In this document: piece by piece, positions 56,643-64,000 of the stretch
How the letters are laid out: every line of letters begins with the position of its first letter
Numbering within the stretch: the stretch's first letter is position 1
DNA from: Amphiplicatus metriothermophilus
GTDB lineage: Bacteria > Pseudomonadota > Alphaproteobacteria > Caulobacterales > Parvularculaceae
Assembly: GCF_900199215.1 (NCBI RefSeq)
Contig: NZ_FZQA01000004.1
Location: 124,001 to 188,000 of the forward strand
Length of the DNA: 64,000 nt
Reading direction: 5' to 3'
Notes under the pieces: model-generated
What the model was told of the DNA's origin: nothing
Seen by the model: the letters and a program-made list of their open reading frames with translations, nothing else
Database searches by the model: none
Position numbers and translations under genes: made by a program

Positions 56643-59027
56643 TCACTCCTCGCGAACCGTAATGGCGTAGCGCCGCCCGGCGGCCAACGAAAGCGTCCGC
56701 CGGCGCCCTTCGCCGGCGACGGCGACGGGCGCGCCCGCGCTCAGGTCCTCGACGGCGAACGCGCCCTCGAATATATCCGTATAAAGATGATAGTCGCCGG
56801 CGCGGCCCGGGCGCAGCTCGATCCGCGCGGCCTTCCCGTCCCGCCATACGATGTCGAGCTCGACGTTCCCCCGCGCGCGCAGGCCCCGCGCCTCGCCGTC
56901 GGACCAGGCGGCGGGAAGCGCCGGCAGAATGCGGATCAGCCCGCGATGGCTCTGCACGAGCATTTCCGCAACGCCCGCCGACGCGCCGAAATTGCCGTCG
57001 ATCTGGAAAGGCGGATGGGTGTCGAGAAGATTGGGCAGCGTGCTGTCTTTCAGCTGCTCCTCAAGCAGCTTATGGGCGCGATCGCCGTCGAGCAGGCGCG
57101 CCCAGAGACCGATCTTCCACGCCTTGCTCCAGCCCGTGCCGCCGTCGCCGCGCGCATCGAGGGACACGCGCGCCGCCTCGGCGAACGCCGCGTCTTCCAG
57201 CGCGTCGATCTGCTCGCCCGGATAGAGCGCGTAAAGGTGCGATATGTGCCGGTGATCGTCGTTCGGATCGTCGAGATCCTCCTTCCATTCCTGAAGCTGG
57301 CCCCATGCGCCGATGCGCAGGCCCGGATCGAGCCGCGCGAGCGCCGCTTCAATCTCGCGCGCGAAAGCGTCCTCGCCGAGAAGCCGGGCCGCATCGGCCG
57401 CGTTGCGGAAAAGATCATGGACGATCTGCTGCGACATCGCCGGGCCCGCCGTAAAAGGGCCGTGCTCCGGAGAGAACCCGGGGACGACGACGAGCCGCCC
57501 GTCGCGGGGGTCTTCGACGAGTCGGTCGAGCCAGAACCGCGCCGCTTCCTTCATTGCGGGAAAGGCGCGCTCTCTCAAAAACTCGATATCGTGCGTATAG
57601 AGATAATAATCGTAATAGCGCCGGCAGAGCCAGGCCGCCCCTTCCGGCTGCCAGAAGGCGGTCGGCCAGTCGATCAGCCCCGTAAAACCCCAGATGTTGG
57701 TGTTGAGAAAGACCGCCCAGCCCGACGCGCCGGCGATCTTGCGCGCCGAAGCCCGTCCCGCGACGGCGAGATTGTCGATGAAGTCGAACAGCGGAAGCGC
57801 CGTTTCGATGAGATTGAGCGGTCCGGCCGGCCAGTAGTTCATCTGAAGATTGATGTTGACGTGATAGTCGGCGTTCCAGGGCGGCGCCGCGCTATTGTTC
57901 CACACGCCCTGAAGATTGGCCGGCAGGGAGCCCGCGCGCGAGGATGCAATAAGCAGATAGCGCCCATACTGAATATAAAGGGCTTCGAGCCAGCGCCGCG
58001 CCGCCTCGTCGAGCGCCGGATAGGCGGCGAGAAGCGCGTCCGTCGTCGCGGCGGGCGGCTTCTGGCCGATGTCGAGAGAGAACCGCCTGAACAGCGACCG
58101 GTGATCGTCCGCATGGCGGTCCAGAAGCGCCTTCCAGCCGCGGCGCGCCGCCGCTTCGACGCGCGCGAGAACGTCCGCCGCCGGATCGGCGCCGCGATAG
58201 CGGGGATGGTCGAGCGCGTAATTCGTACCCGCCGCGAGAATGATCGTCGCCGCGTCGGCGCCCTCGACGACGATCGCGTCGTCGGATGCGGTCGCGCTTC
58301 CTCCTTCGGCCAGCACGACGAAAGACGCGGCCCATTTGAGTCCGTTGTCGTGAAGCGCGCCTTTGGCGAGCACGCGGTTTCCGGCGGCCTCGACCTTCGC
58401 CGAGCGGTTTTCCGGGATCGCCAGCGAGGCCCTGAAGGACACGCTTCCCGGCTTGTCGGCGGCGTAGCGGATAACGATCGTCTTGTCGGGATAGCTTGCG
58501 AAATAGACGCGCTCATGGCGCGCGCCGCCTTTCCTGAAGCGCGCCCGCGCGACGGCCCGCTCGATGTCGAGATCGCGCTCATAGGCCGAGACTTCCCCGC
58601 CGGCCGTCTCGATCGCCAACTCGCCGAGGCTCTGATAGGCGCCGTAGCCCCGCATCGGCCGGCCGAGGCGGCGCGCGGCCTCTTCGGGGGCCATCGGCCC
58701 GTTCTCAAGAATGTCGCGGGCGACGGCCCGGACCTCTCCGGCCATGGACTTATTCGGCAGGCCGTAGTCATAGCCCTCGGCGCCTGGCCCGCCGGTCCAC
58801 AGGGTCTTTTCGTTGAACTGGATGCGATCCGTTTCGACGCCGCCCGCGATCATCGCGCCCATGGCGCCGTTGCCGATGGGCAGGCCTTCGCGCTCCCAGT
58901 CCGCCGCCGGCGCGTCGTAGACGAGGCGCAAAGACGCCGGCGCCGTTTCCGCGGCTGATCCCGTCGCGGCGACGCGCAGCGCCGCCAGAACCGCGGCGAG
59001 AATCGTCGTCATGCGCGCGCAAGTCAT
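56643..59027 (-). CDS. Glycoside hydrolase family 95 (alpha-L-fucosidase type)
   Basis: Secreted exo-glycosidase that removes alpha-linked L-fucose or L-galactose, 794 residues. A signal peptide (TTILAAVLAALRVAATGSAA, cleavage near 25) precedes the N-terminal beta domain (WEREGLPIGNGAMGAMIAGGV, IQFNEKTLWTGGPG), the helical barrel with SLPANLQGVWNNSAAPPWNADYHVNINLQMNYWPA (abridged: NLQGVWN and YHVNINLQMNYWP), the catalytic general-acid region PGFSPEHG and the QIDGNFGASAGVAEML block. ATG 59027 has AAGGAA upstream. Located mid-cluster between FAH and dgoK genes. Confidence 0.93.
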   Translation of the reverse strand: MTCARMTTILAAVLAALRVAATGSAAETAPASLRLVYDAPAADWEREGLPIGNGAMGAMIAGGVETDRIQFNEKTLWTGGPGAEGYDYGLPNKSMAGEVRAVARDILENGPMAPEEAARRLGRPMRGYGAYQSLGELAIETAGGEVSAYERDLDIERAVARARFRKGGARHERVYFASYPDKTIVIRYAADKPGSVSFRASLAIPENRSAKVEAAGNRVLAKGALHDNGLKWAASFVVLAEGGSATASDDAIVVEGADAATIILAAGTNYALDHPRYRGADPAADVLARVEAAARRGWKALLDRHADDHRSLFRRFSLDIGQKPPAATTDALLAAYPALDEAARRWLEALYIQYGRYLLIASSRAGSLPANLQGVWNNSAAPPWNADYHVNINLQMNYWPAGPLNLIETALPLFDFIDNLAVAGRASARKIAGASGWAVFLNTNIWGFTGLIDWPTAFWQPEGAAWLCRRYYDYYLYTHDIEFLRERAFPAMKEAARFWLDRLVEDPRDGRLVVVPGFSPEHGPFTAGPAMSQQIVHDLFRNAADAARLLGEDAFAREIEAALARLDPGLRIGAWGQLQEWKEDLDDPNDDHRHISHLYALYPGEQIDALEDAAFAEAARVSLDARGDGGTGWSKAWKIGLWARLLDGDRAHKLLEEQLKDSTLPNLLDTHPPFQIDGNFGASAGVAEMLVQSHRGLIRILPALPAAWSDGEARGLRARGNVELDIVWRDGKAARIELRPGRAGDYHLYTDIFEGAFAVEDLSAGAPVAVAGEGRRRTLSLAAGRRYAITVREE

Positions 59028-59036
59028 CGGCGTTCC

Positions 59037-59885
59037 TTACCCGTCATAATCGACGACGCGCTGGCGCTGAACGCCCAGCCCTTCGATCTCCAGCTCCATC
59101 ACGTCGCCGGGCTTCAGGAATGTCGGCGGATTACGGCCGAGGCCGACGCCGGGCGGCGTGCCCGTGGAGATGACGTCGCCGGGCTGCAGGCTCATGAAGC
59201 GGCTGATATAGGAGACGAGGCTGTAAGGCCCGAAGATCATCGTCCGCGTAGAGCCGTTCTGGCAGGTTCGTCCGTTAACGGAAAGGCGCATCGACAGCGC
59301 CAGCGGATCGGGAATCTCCTCGGCCGTCGCGAGATGCGGCCCGATCGGTCCGAAAGTGTCGCAGCTCTTGCCCTTGGTCCACTGTCCCGTGCTTTCGAGC
59401 TGGAAGGCGCGCTCGGAGATGTCGTTGACGACGCAATAGCCGGCGATATGGCCGCGCGCCTCTTCTTCGCTGACATGCCGCGCCTCCTTCCCGATGACGA
59501 CGCCGAGTTCGATCTCCCAGTCGAGCTTGGTCGAACCGCGCGGTCGCACGACGTCGTCACAGGGGCCGCTGATCGCGCTCGTCGCCTTCATGAACAGAAC
59601 CGGCTCCGCCGGCGGCTCCGCGCCCGTTTCGGCCGCGTGGTCGGCGTAGTTGAGCCCGACGCATACGAACTTGCCGACGCGCCCCACGCAGGGGCCGAGC
59701 CTTTCGCCCGCCGGCGCGGCCGGCAGCGCCGCCGGATCGAGCGCGCGCAGCGCGGCGAGCCCCGCGGGCGTCAGCGTCTCGCCGGCGATGTCGTCGACGA
59801 CGCCCGACAGATCGCGCACGACGCCGGCCGCGTCGAGCATTCCGGGCTTCTCGCGCCCCTTCGGGCCGAACCGTACAAGCTTCAT
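59037..59885 (-). CDS. Fumarylacetoacetate hydrolase family enzyme, probable 2,4-diketo-3-deoxy-L-fuconate hydrolase
   Basis: FAH-fold hydrolase, 282 residues: MKLVRFGPKGREKPGMLD start, VGLNYADHAAETGAEPPAEPVLFMKATSAISGP, metal ligands in DWEIELGVVIG, and GYCVVNDISERAFQ, TGTPPGVGLGRNPPTFLKPGD. The length and layout fit the L-fuconate hydrolase that cleaves 2,4-diketo-3-deoxyfuconate to pyruvate and lactate. The assignment rests on neighbours (SDR upstream, UxaA-type dehydratase, lactate oxidase). An alternative is a generic acylpyruvase. Start ATG 59885 chosen from homology. Confidence 0.82.
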   Translation of the reverse strand: MKLVRFGPKGREKPGMLDAAGVVRDLSGVVDDIAGETLTPAGLAALRALDPAALPAAPAGERLGPCVGRVGKFVCVGLNYADHAAETGAEPPAEPVLFMKATSAISGPCDDVVRPRGSTKLDWEIELGVVIGKEARHVSEEEARGHIAGYCVVNDISERAFQLESTGQWTKGKSCDTFGPIGPHLATAEEIPDPLALSMRLSVNGRTCQNGSTRTMIFGPYSLVSYISRFMSLQPGDVISTGTPPGVGLGRNPPTFLKPGDVMELEIEGLGVQRQRVVDYDG

Positions 59886-59898
59886 CGCGCGTTTCCCT

Positions 59899-60624
59899 TC
59901 AGATCGACCAGCCGCCGTCGATGACGCAGCATTGTCCCGTGACGAATGCGGACTCGTCGCTCGCCAGATAGACCGCGAGCGCGGCGATCTCGCGCGCCGC
60001 GCCGAGCCGGCCCATGGGCTGGCGCGCGACGAAAGCCTTCTTCGCCGCCTCGTAGTCGCCCGTCGCGCGCAGGCGTTCATGCAGCGAGGGCGTATCGACC
60101 GTACCCGGACAGATGGCGTTGCAGCGTATCCCGCGCCCGGCGAAATCGGCCGCGATCGCCTTGGTCACGCCGATGACCGCGGCCTTCGTCGCGCCGTAGG
60201 CGAAGCGGTTCGGCGCGCCCTTTATGGAGCTCGCCACGGAGGACATGTTGACGATGGAGCCGCCGCCCGCGGCCAGCATCGCCGGCAGGAACGCCCGGGT
60301 GACGCGATACATCGACGTGACGTTGACGTCGAAGGATCGCGCCCAGTCCTCCTCCGCGCATTCGAGAATCGTCCCGCCAAGCACATGGCCGGCGCAGTTG
60401 AAGAGAATGTCGACGGCGCCGAGCCTTTGCGCGGCCCGCTCGATCGCCGTGCGGTCCGTCACGTCGAGAACGAAGCTCTCGCAGCCGTCAAGGGCGGCGA
60501 GCGCGGCTTCGTCGATGTCGGTGGCGACGACGCGCGCGCCTTCCGCCGCGAAAGCCTGCGCCGTCGCCCGGCCGATGCCCTGGCCCGCCGCCGTCACGAA
60601 CGCCGTCTTGCCCCTGAGCCGCAT
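59899..60624 (-). CDS. SDR oxidoreductase, probable 2-keto-3-deoxy-L-fuconate dehydrogenase
   Basis: Classical SDR of 241 residues with cofactor loop TAAGQGIGRATAQAFAAEGA (about 11-30), FNCAG, the catalytic SS in MSSVASSIKG, YGATK for Tyr and Lys, and the C-terminal RQPMGRLGAAREIAALAVYLASDESAFVTGQ. This C-terminal block is seen in 2-keto-3-deoxy-L-fuconate and DHRS6-like dehydrogenases. It converts KDF to 2,4-diketo-3-deoxyfuconate for the next gene's product. Spaced 13 bases upstream of the FAH gene. Confidence 0.82.
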   Translation of the reverse strand: MRLRGKTAFVTAAGQGIGRATAQAFAAEGARVVATDIDEAALAALDGCESFVLDVTDRTAIERAAQRLGAVDILFNCAGHVLGGTILECAEEDWARSFDVNVTSMYRVTRAFLPAMLAAGGGSIVNMSSVASSIKGAPNRFAYGATKAAVIGVTKAIAADFAGRGIRCNAICPGTVDTPSLHERLRATGDYEAAKKAFVARQPMGRLGAAREIAALAVYLASDESAFVTGQCCVIDGGWSI

Positions 60625-60636
60625 GGAAGCGCTCCT

Positions 60637-61833
60637 TCAGCCCGCCGCCGCGCGCGGCAGACAGGCAGGTCCGATCGGCTCGAACCGCTTGTAGGTGAGG
60701 ATGAACTCCTGATGGCCGAGCGCTTCGGAGACGGTGCGCCGGCCCGAGGCCGTCGCCTTCACGAGTTCGAAGATCTCCTCGCCCACCGCGTCGAGGCTCG
60801 CCCCGCCTTCGAGAATTCTGCCGGCGTTGACGTCCATGTCGCCGGCGAGCTTGCGATAGGTGTCCGGGTTCGCGCAGATCTTGACCACCGGCGAGATCGC
60901 CGAGCCGACCACCGAGCCGCGCCCCGTGGTGAAGAGCGTGAGATGCGCGCCGCAGGCGATGAGCTCCACGATCTCGGCGTTGTCAGCGATGTTGGGAAAG
61001 CCGAAGCGCGGCTCGCCGTCCGGCACCACGTCGAGAAGATACAGCCCGCCGCCGGGCGGCCGGTCGCCCGGTTTGATCAGGCCGCTGATCGGCGAAGCGC
61101 CCGACTTCGCATAGGCGCCCATCGACTTCTCCTCGATCGTCGTGAGCCCGCCTTCGGCGTTGCCAGGCGCGAAGCTGCTGAAGCCGAGCGCGCGGTAATA
61201 GCGCTCCGCCTTCTCGACGGCGCGCCGGATCTCCTCGCCGAGCTCGGGCGTCGCCGCCCGCTCAGCCATGATCCGCTCGCAACCGAGAAGCTCGCCCGTC
61301 TCCTCGAAAATGCACGCCGCGCCGTTCGCGATCAGCATGTCGAAGCACCGTCCGACGGCCGGATTGGCGGTGATCCCGCTCGTCGCATCCGAGCCGCCGC
61401 AGATGGTGCCCACGACGAGTTCGTCGAGGCTCATCTCCGCCGGTTCGGCCGCCGCGGCCCTCTTGAGGCGTCGCACCGCCTCGACGCCGGCGGCGACGGA
61501 TGCGACGGTGCCGCCGCTTTCCTGGATTACCAGCGTCTCCACGGGCCGCCCGCTCGCCTCGACCGCGCGCGCGAGCGCGCTCCGGTTGAAGCTCTCGCAG
61601 CCGAGCGAGACGAGAAGCGCGCCGCCGACATTGGGATGCGCGCACAGGGCCTCCATCATGCGCGCGGCGTATTTGTTCGGAAAACAGCCGGGAAAGCCGA
61701 TCAAGTGAACATCGAGATCGTCTGAACGCGTTACAATGGCGCGCGCCACATGGTGGGCGCACTCCACCAGATAGGCGACGACGATGACGTTGCGGATTCC
61801 CTTGCGCCCGTCCTGCCGGAGATAGCCTTTCAT
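60637..61833 (-). CDS. UxaA-family dehydratase, large subunit
   Basis: Large (C-terminal) part of an altronate dehydratase-type enzyme, 398 residues. It starts MKGYLRQDGRKGIRNVIVVAYLVECAHHVA, with FPGCFPNKYAARMMEAL, VVGTICGGSDATSGITANPAVGRCFD and the iron-ligand and substrate motifs CGAHLTLFTTGRGSVVG and PVVKICANPDTY. Such split UxaA pairs are found in L-fucose loci, for example the Campylobacter jejuni fucose island with genes for UxaA N and C parts, where they are proposed to dehydrate L-fuconate. Overlaps the small subunit gene by 4 bases. Confidence 0.88.
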   Translation of the reverse strand: MKGYLRQDGRKGIRNVIVVAYLVECAHHVARAIVTRSDDLDVHLIGFPGCFPNKYAARMMEALCAHPNVGGALLVSLGCESFNRSALARAVEASGRPVETLVIQESGGTVASVAAGVEAVRRLKRAAAAEPAEMSLDELVVGTICGGSDATSGITANPAVGRCFDMLIANGAACIFEETGELLGCERIMAERAATPELGEEIRRAVEKAERYYRALGFSSFAPGNAEGGLTTIEEKSMGAYAKSGASPISGLIKPGDRPPGGGLYLLDVVPDGEPRFGFPNIADNAEIVELIACGAHLTLFTTGRGSVVGSAISPVVKICANPDTYRKLAGDMDVNAGRILEGGASLDAVGEEIFELVKATASGRRTVSEALGHQEFILTYKRFEPIGPACLPRAAAG

Positions 61834-62168
61834 GTCGCGTCTTCCTCTCGCGAATGGGTCGCGATGTAATCGCTGCGCAGATTATGGGTGTGAACATGCG
61901 CCCCGCGCGCGACGGCGCGCGTCGCCGCGCCGATGGGCGCGCCGTATTTGAGCACTTTCTCGCCGGCGCGCAGGTCGGTCCGCGCGAGCTTGTGCCCGGC
62001 CGGAACGTTCTCGGGCGCAGCCAGCGCCGCGCCGTCGATGACCAGCAGGTCGCCGGGCGCGACGGCCCTGACGGCGATCAGCACGTTGTCGGCCGCATCG
62101 AGCAGGATGAGGCGGGCCGGTTCGTCCGCGCGCGCTTCGGGCGCGCGCCTGGTTTTCGCCTCGGTCAT
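61830..62168 (-). CDS. UxaA-family dehydratase, small (SAF) subunit
   Basis: N-terminal SAF-domain part of the altronate-type dehydratase as its own gene, 112 residues: LILLDAADNVLIAVRAVAPGD, AGHKLARTDLRAGEKVLKYGAPIG and the metal-associated GAHVHTHNLRSDY. It forms the active enzyme with the large subunit. Overlaps both neighbours (4 bases with the large subunit, one base with the aldo/keto reductase stop). Confidence 0.9.
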   Translation of the reverse strand: MTEAKTRRAPEARADEPARLILLDAADNVLIAVRAVAPGDLLVIDGAALAAPENVPAGHKLARTDLRAGEKVLKYGAPIGAATRAVARGAHVHTHNLRSDYIATHSREEDAT

Positions 62169-63247
62169 TACGCCGTCTCCAGATCAGGGGCGGGCGCGCG
62201 CGAATCGAGAAGACCGGCCTCGCGCAGGCGCGCCCAGAGCGCCCGCGGAATGTCGGCGCCGGCCCAGACGACGGCGTCTTTCACCTCAGCGGCGCTCGCA
62301 AAGCCGACGAGAGCGCGCGCGACCGCGGAATGATAAAGCGGAAAGGCGAGCGCGGCGGCCGGCGCGGCCACGCCGAACGCCTGGGCGATCTCCGCTATCG
62401 CCGCGACGCGCCGGCGCACGGGCTCAGAGGCGCGCTGATAATCGTAGCGGCTCACGGCCGAAGGGCCGGTCGCCAGCACGCCCGAATTGAAGACGCCGCC
62501 GACGAAGACCGCCGCGCCCCTGTCGAGACAGGCCGGCAGAAACCGCTCGACCGGCTCCTGCTCCAGCAGCGTGTAGCGGCCCGCCAGCAGGAAGACCTCC
62601 ATGTCGAATTCTTCGAGCGCGTCGAGGCAGGCCCGCCACTCATTGGCGCCGAGGCCTAGCGCGCCGGCGGCGCCTTCCTCGCGCAGGCGCCGCATCGCGC
62701 GCCAGCCGCCTTTGCGAAAGGCGCGCCAATGCGCTTCATGGGCGCTTCCATGCGCGCGCCGGCCAAGATCATGCGCATAAAGAATATCGACCCTGTCGAG
62801 TCCGAGCCGCTTAAGGCTGTCCTCGAAGGACCGCATCACGCCGTCATAGGAGTAGTCGAAAACCGGCTCGAAAGGCCGCGCATTGACGAAGCCGTGCCGC
62901 ACGCCCGCCGCTTTCGAGGACACGATAGGCTCGAGCGTCCGGCCGACCTTGGTCGAGACCGAGAACTCTTCGCGGCGGCGGCCTTTCAGAAAGGCGCCCA
63001 GCCGCAGCTCGCTGAGGCCGAATCCGTAATGGGGCGCGGTGTCGAAGAGGCGAATCCCCGCGCGCCAGGCGGCCTCCAGCGCGTCCCTGGCCTGCGCGTC
63101 GGAGACCTCCCGATAAAGATTCCCGATCGGCGCGGCGCCGAAGCCGAGCCGGGCGAGGCGCGCGCCCGCGCGTTCGCGCGCGGCCTCATGCGCGCCGTCT
63201 TCGATCCGCGCCCTTGCGCTCTGCATCTGCATCGGCGCTTGCGTCAT
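62168..63247 (-). CDS. Aldo/keto reductase, probable L-fucose dehydrogenase (D-threo-aldose 1-dehydrogenase)
   Basis: AKR-fold oxidoreductase, 359 residues. Visible catalytic tetrad parts: the Asp-Tyr pair in FDTAPHYGFGLSELRLGAFLKG, Lys in VSTKVGRTLEP and His in DILYAHDLGRRAHG. The sequence RLGFGAAPIGNLYREVSDAQARDALEAAW is typical of the group that oxidises L-fucose at C1 to the lactone. Role here is inferred from cluster content. The start ATG 63247 overlaps the stop of the IclR gene (ATGA), so its translation is coupled to the regulator. Confidence 0.86.
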   Translation of the reverse strand: MTQAPMQMQSARARIEDGAHEAARERAGARLARLGFGAAPIGNLYREVSDAQARDALEAAWRAGIRLFDTAPHYGFGLSELRLGAFLKGRRREEFSVSTKVGRTLEPIVSSKAAGVRHGFVNARPFEPVFDYSYDGVMRSFEDSLKRLGLDRVDILYAHDLGRRAHGSAHEAHWRAFRKGGWRAMRRLREEGAAGALGLGANEWRACLDALEEFDMEVFLLAGRYTLLEQEPVERFLPACLDRGAAVFVGGVFNSGVLATGPSAVSRYDYQRASEPVRRRVAAIAEIAQAFGVAAPAAALAFPLYHSAVARALVGFASAAEVKDAVVWAGADIPRALWARLREAGLLDSRAPAPDLETA

Positions 63248-64000
63248 GGCCCCTCGCCCGCCAGCACGCGCGAAATGCGGTTCGCGGAATCGCGGACGTG
63301 CTCGGCTGCTTCCTCAAGCGTGCACGGCATGCCCGCGCGCAAGAGGAACGGCACGGTGAGCGCGGCGAGCGCGCCGCGCGCCCCCATGATCGGCGCCGAG
63401 ACGTCCTTCACGCCCTGCACGAAATCGCTCTGGGCGATGACGAAGCCGCGTTCGGCGACGGCGCGCGCCTTGTCCGCGAACGCTTTCAGACGCGCCGCGC
63501 CGACGCCGGATGCGCGCAGCCGCTCCAGCATCGCCTTGCGCGCGTCTTCGGGCTGGCAGCCGAAGAGAACGAGGCCGGACGTCGTCTCGACGAGCTTGCG
63601 GCGATAGCCGACGCGCACGGAAAAGCCGAGATCGCCCGGGCTTTCCACGCGCGCGACCGCGACGATCTGATCGTCCGACGCGATCGTCACATGGCAGGAC
63701 TGGCCGATGCGCGCGGCGAGCGCCTCCATGACCGGCAACGCGGCGGCGAGCAGCGACTTGGTCGGGGCGCGCGCCAGGCCCAGCGCAAACAGCCTGTCGG
63801 TGAGCATGTAGCCGCCGTTCGTCCCTTCCGGCGCGATATAGCCGCGATATTCCAGCACCTGCATCATTCTGAAAAGTTCGCTTACGGACTTGCCGAGCTG
63901 CGCGGCGATCTGCGTCGGCGTCATCGGCGCCGCGGCGCCCGCCAAGAGTTCGAGTATGTCGAGCCCCTTCTCGAGCGCCGGCGCGCGGTAGCGTCGCTCC
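63244..64000 (-). CDS. IclR family transcriptional regulator, 5' end cut by window edge
   Basis: Regulator whose helix-turn-helix (PTQIAAQLGKSVSELFRMMQVLEYRGYI, abridged: IAAQLGKSVSELFRM) is followed by the IclR ligand domain (about 90-250). The frame is open through base 64000 with no ATG inside the window (63943-63945 is TTG), and the residues before it (ALEKGLDILELLAG) match the family's N-terminal helix, so the true start is to the right of the window. It overlaps the aldo/keto reductase start by 4 bases and probably controls this cluster. IclR regulators usually bind a small organic acid. Confidence 0.9.
   Translation of the reverse strand, partial: ERRYRAPALEKGLDILELLAGAAAPMTPTQIAAQLGKSVSELFRMMQVLEYRGYIAPEGTNGGYMLTDRLFALGLARAPTKSLLAAALPVMEALAARIGQSCHVTIASDDQIVAVARVESPGDLGFSVRVGYRRKLVETTSGLVLFGCQPEDARKAMLERLRASGVGAARLKAFADKARAVAERGFVIAQSDFVQGVKDVSAPIMGARGALAALTVPFLLRAGMPCTLEEAAEHVRDSANRISRVLAGEGP

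Overview
The window is ordinary chromosomal DNA from a high-GC alphaproteobacterium, most probably of the Hyphomonadales/Parvularculales/Caulobacterales side of the class. The placement is an inference from gene content and order: DUF2066 gene and hdaA beside purM-purN; aroQ-accB-accC-aat facing DUF2155-mlaD-NDUFA12; an adenosylcobalamin-dependent NrdJ; a Nuo operon with an NuoE carrying a long C-terminal tail. Both ends of the window cut a gene (a GNAT acetyltransferase on the left, an IclR regulator on the right). No rRNA, tRNA, CRISPR array, prophage or insertion sequence with a transposase was found.

Region by region. 0-2.1 kb: acetyltransferase, a winged-helix regulator with a membrane protein, then a 700-base non-coding stretch with four REP-like palindromes, the aspS terminator and two parS-like inverted repeats. 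2.1-15.6 kb: housekeeping block (aspS, rnd, ppx, ppk, hdaA, a DUF2066 protein, purM, purN, DUF1499, a polyhydroxyalkanoate-system protein, an SDR). 15.6-22 kb: metG, a MATE pump, a possible 32-codon gene with its own terminator, a membrane protein, DUF1801 and an MFS transporter. 22-36 kb: quinone reductase, S9 peptidase, ferredoxin-NADP reductase, thiGS, aroQ-accBC-aat, the DUF2155/MlaD/NDUFA12 group and nrdJ. 36-42.6 kb: pentapeptide-repeat protein, lytic transglycosylase, thiO, a holin of the gene-transfer-agent type, an unusual antiporter-like protein and several small proteins. 42.6-48.8 kb: nuoABCDE-x-F. 49-52.8 kb: a cytochrome c and biotin genes bioA, bioF, bioD. 52.8-64 kb: a ten- or eleven-gene one-direction cluster that best fits use of L-fucose-containing (and probably galactose-containing) glycans.

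The most unusual signal is in the nuo operon. The junctions nuoE/nuoD, nuoD/nuoC and nuoC/nuoB each carry arrays of a 7-base tandem repeat in inverted orientation at their two ends. One junction holds an intact four-helix-bundle (23S rRNA intervening-sequence family) gene, one a frameshifted copy, and one only about 115 bases of non-coding DNA. In all three, the repeat array runs into the TAG stop codon of the preceding nuo gene. This looks like a small, recurrent mobile or satellite-like element that settles between cotranscribed genes. Because 7 is not a multiple of 3, an array of TAG-containing heptamers closes all three reading frames.

In the fucose cluster the enzymes line up as a route: secreted GH95 fucosidase, aldo/keto reductase (fucose dehydrogenase), a two-subunit UxaA-type dehydratase, an SDR (2-keto-3-deoxyfuconate dehydrogenase), an FAH-type hydrolase releasing pyruvate and lactate, and an FMN 2-hydroxy-acid oxidase for the lactate. 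DgoK and DgoA add the galactonate branch. A lactonase and transporter are not in view and may lie beyond the right edge.
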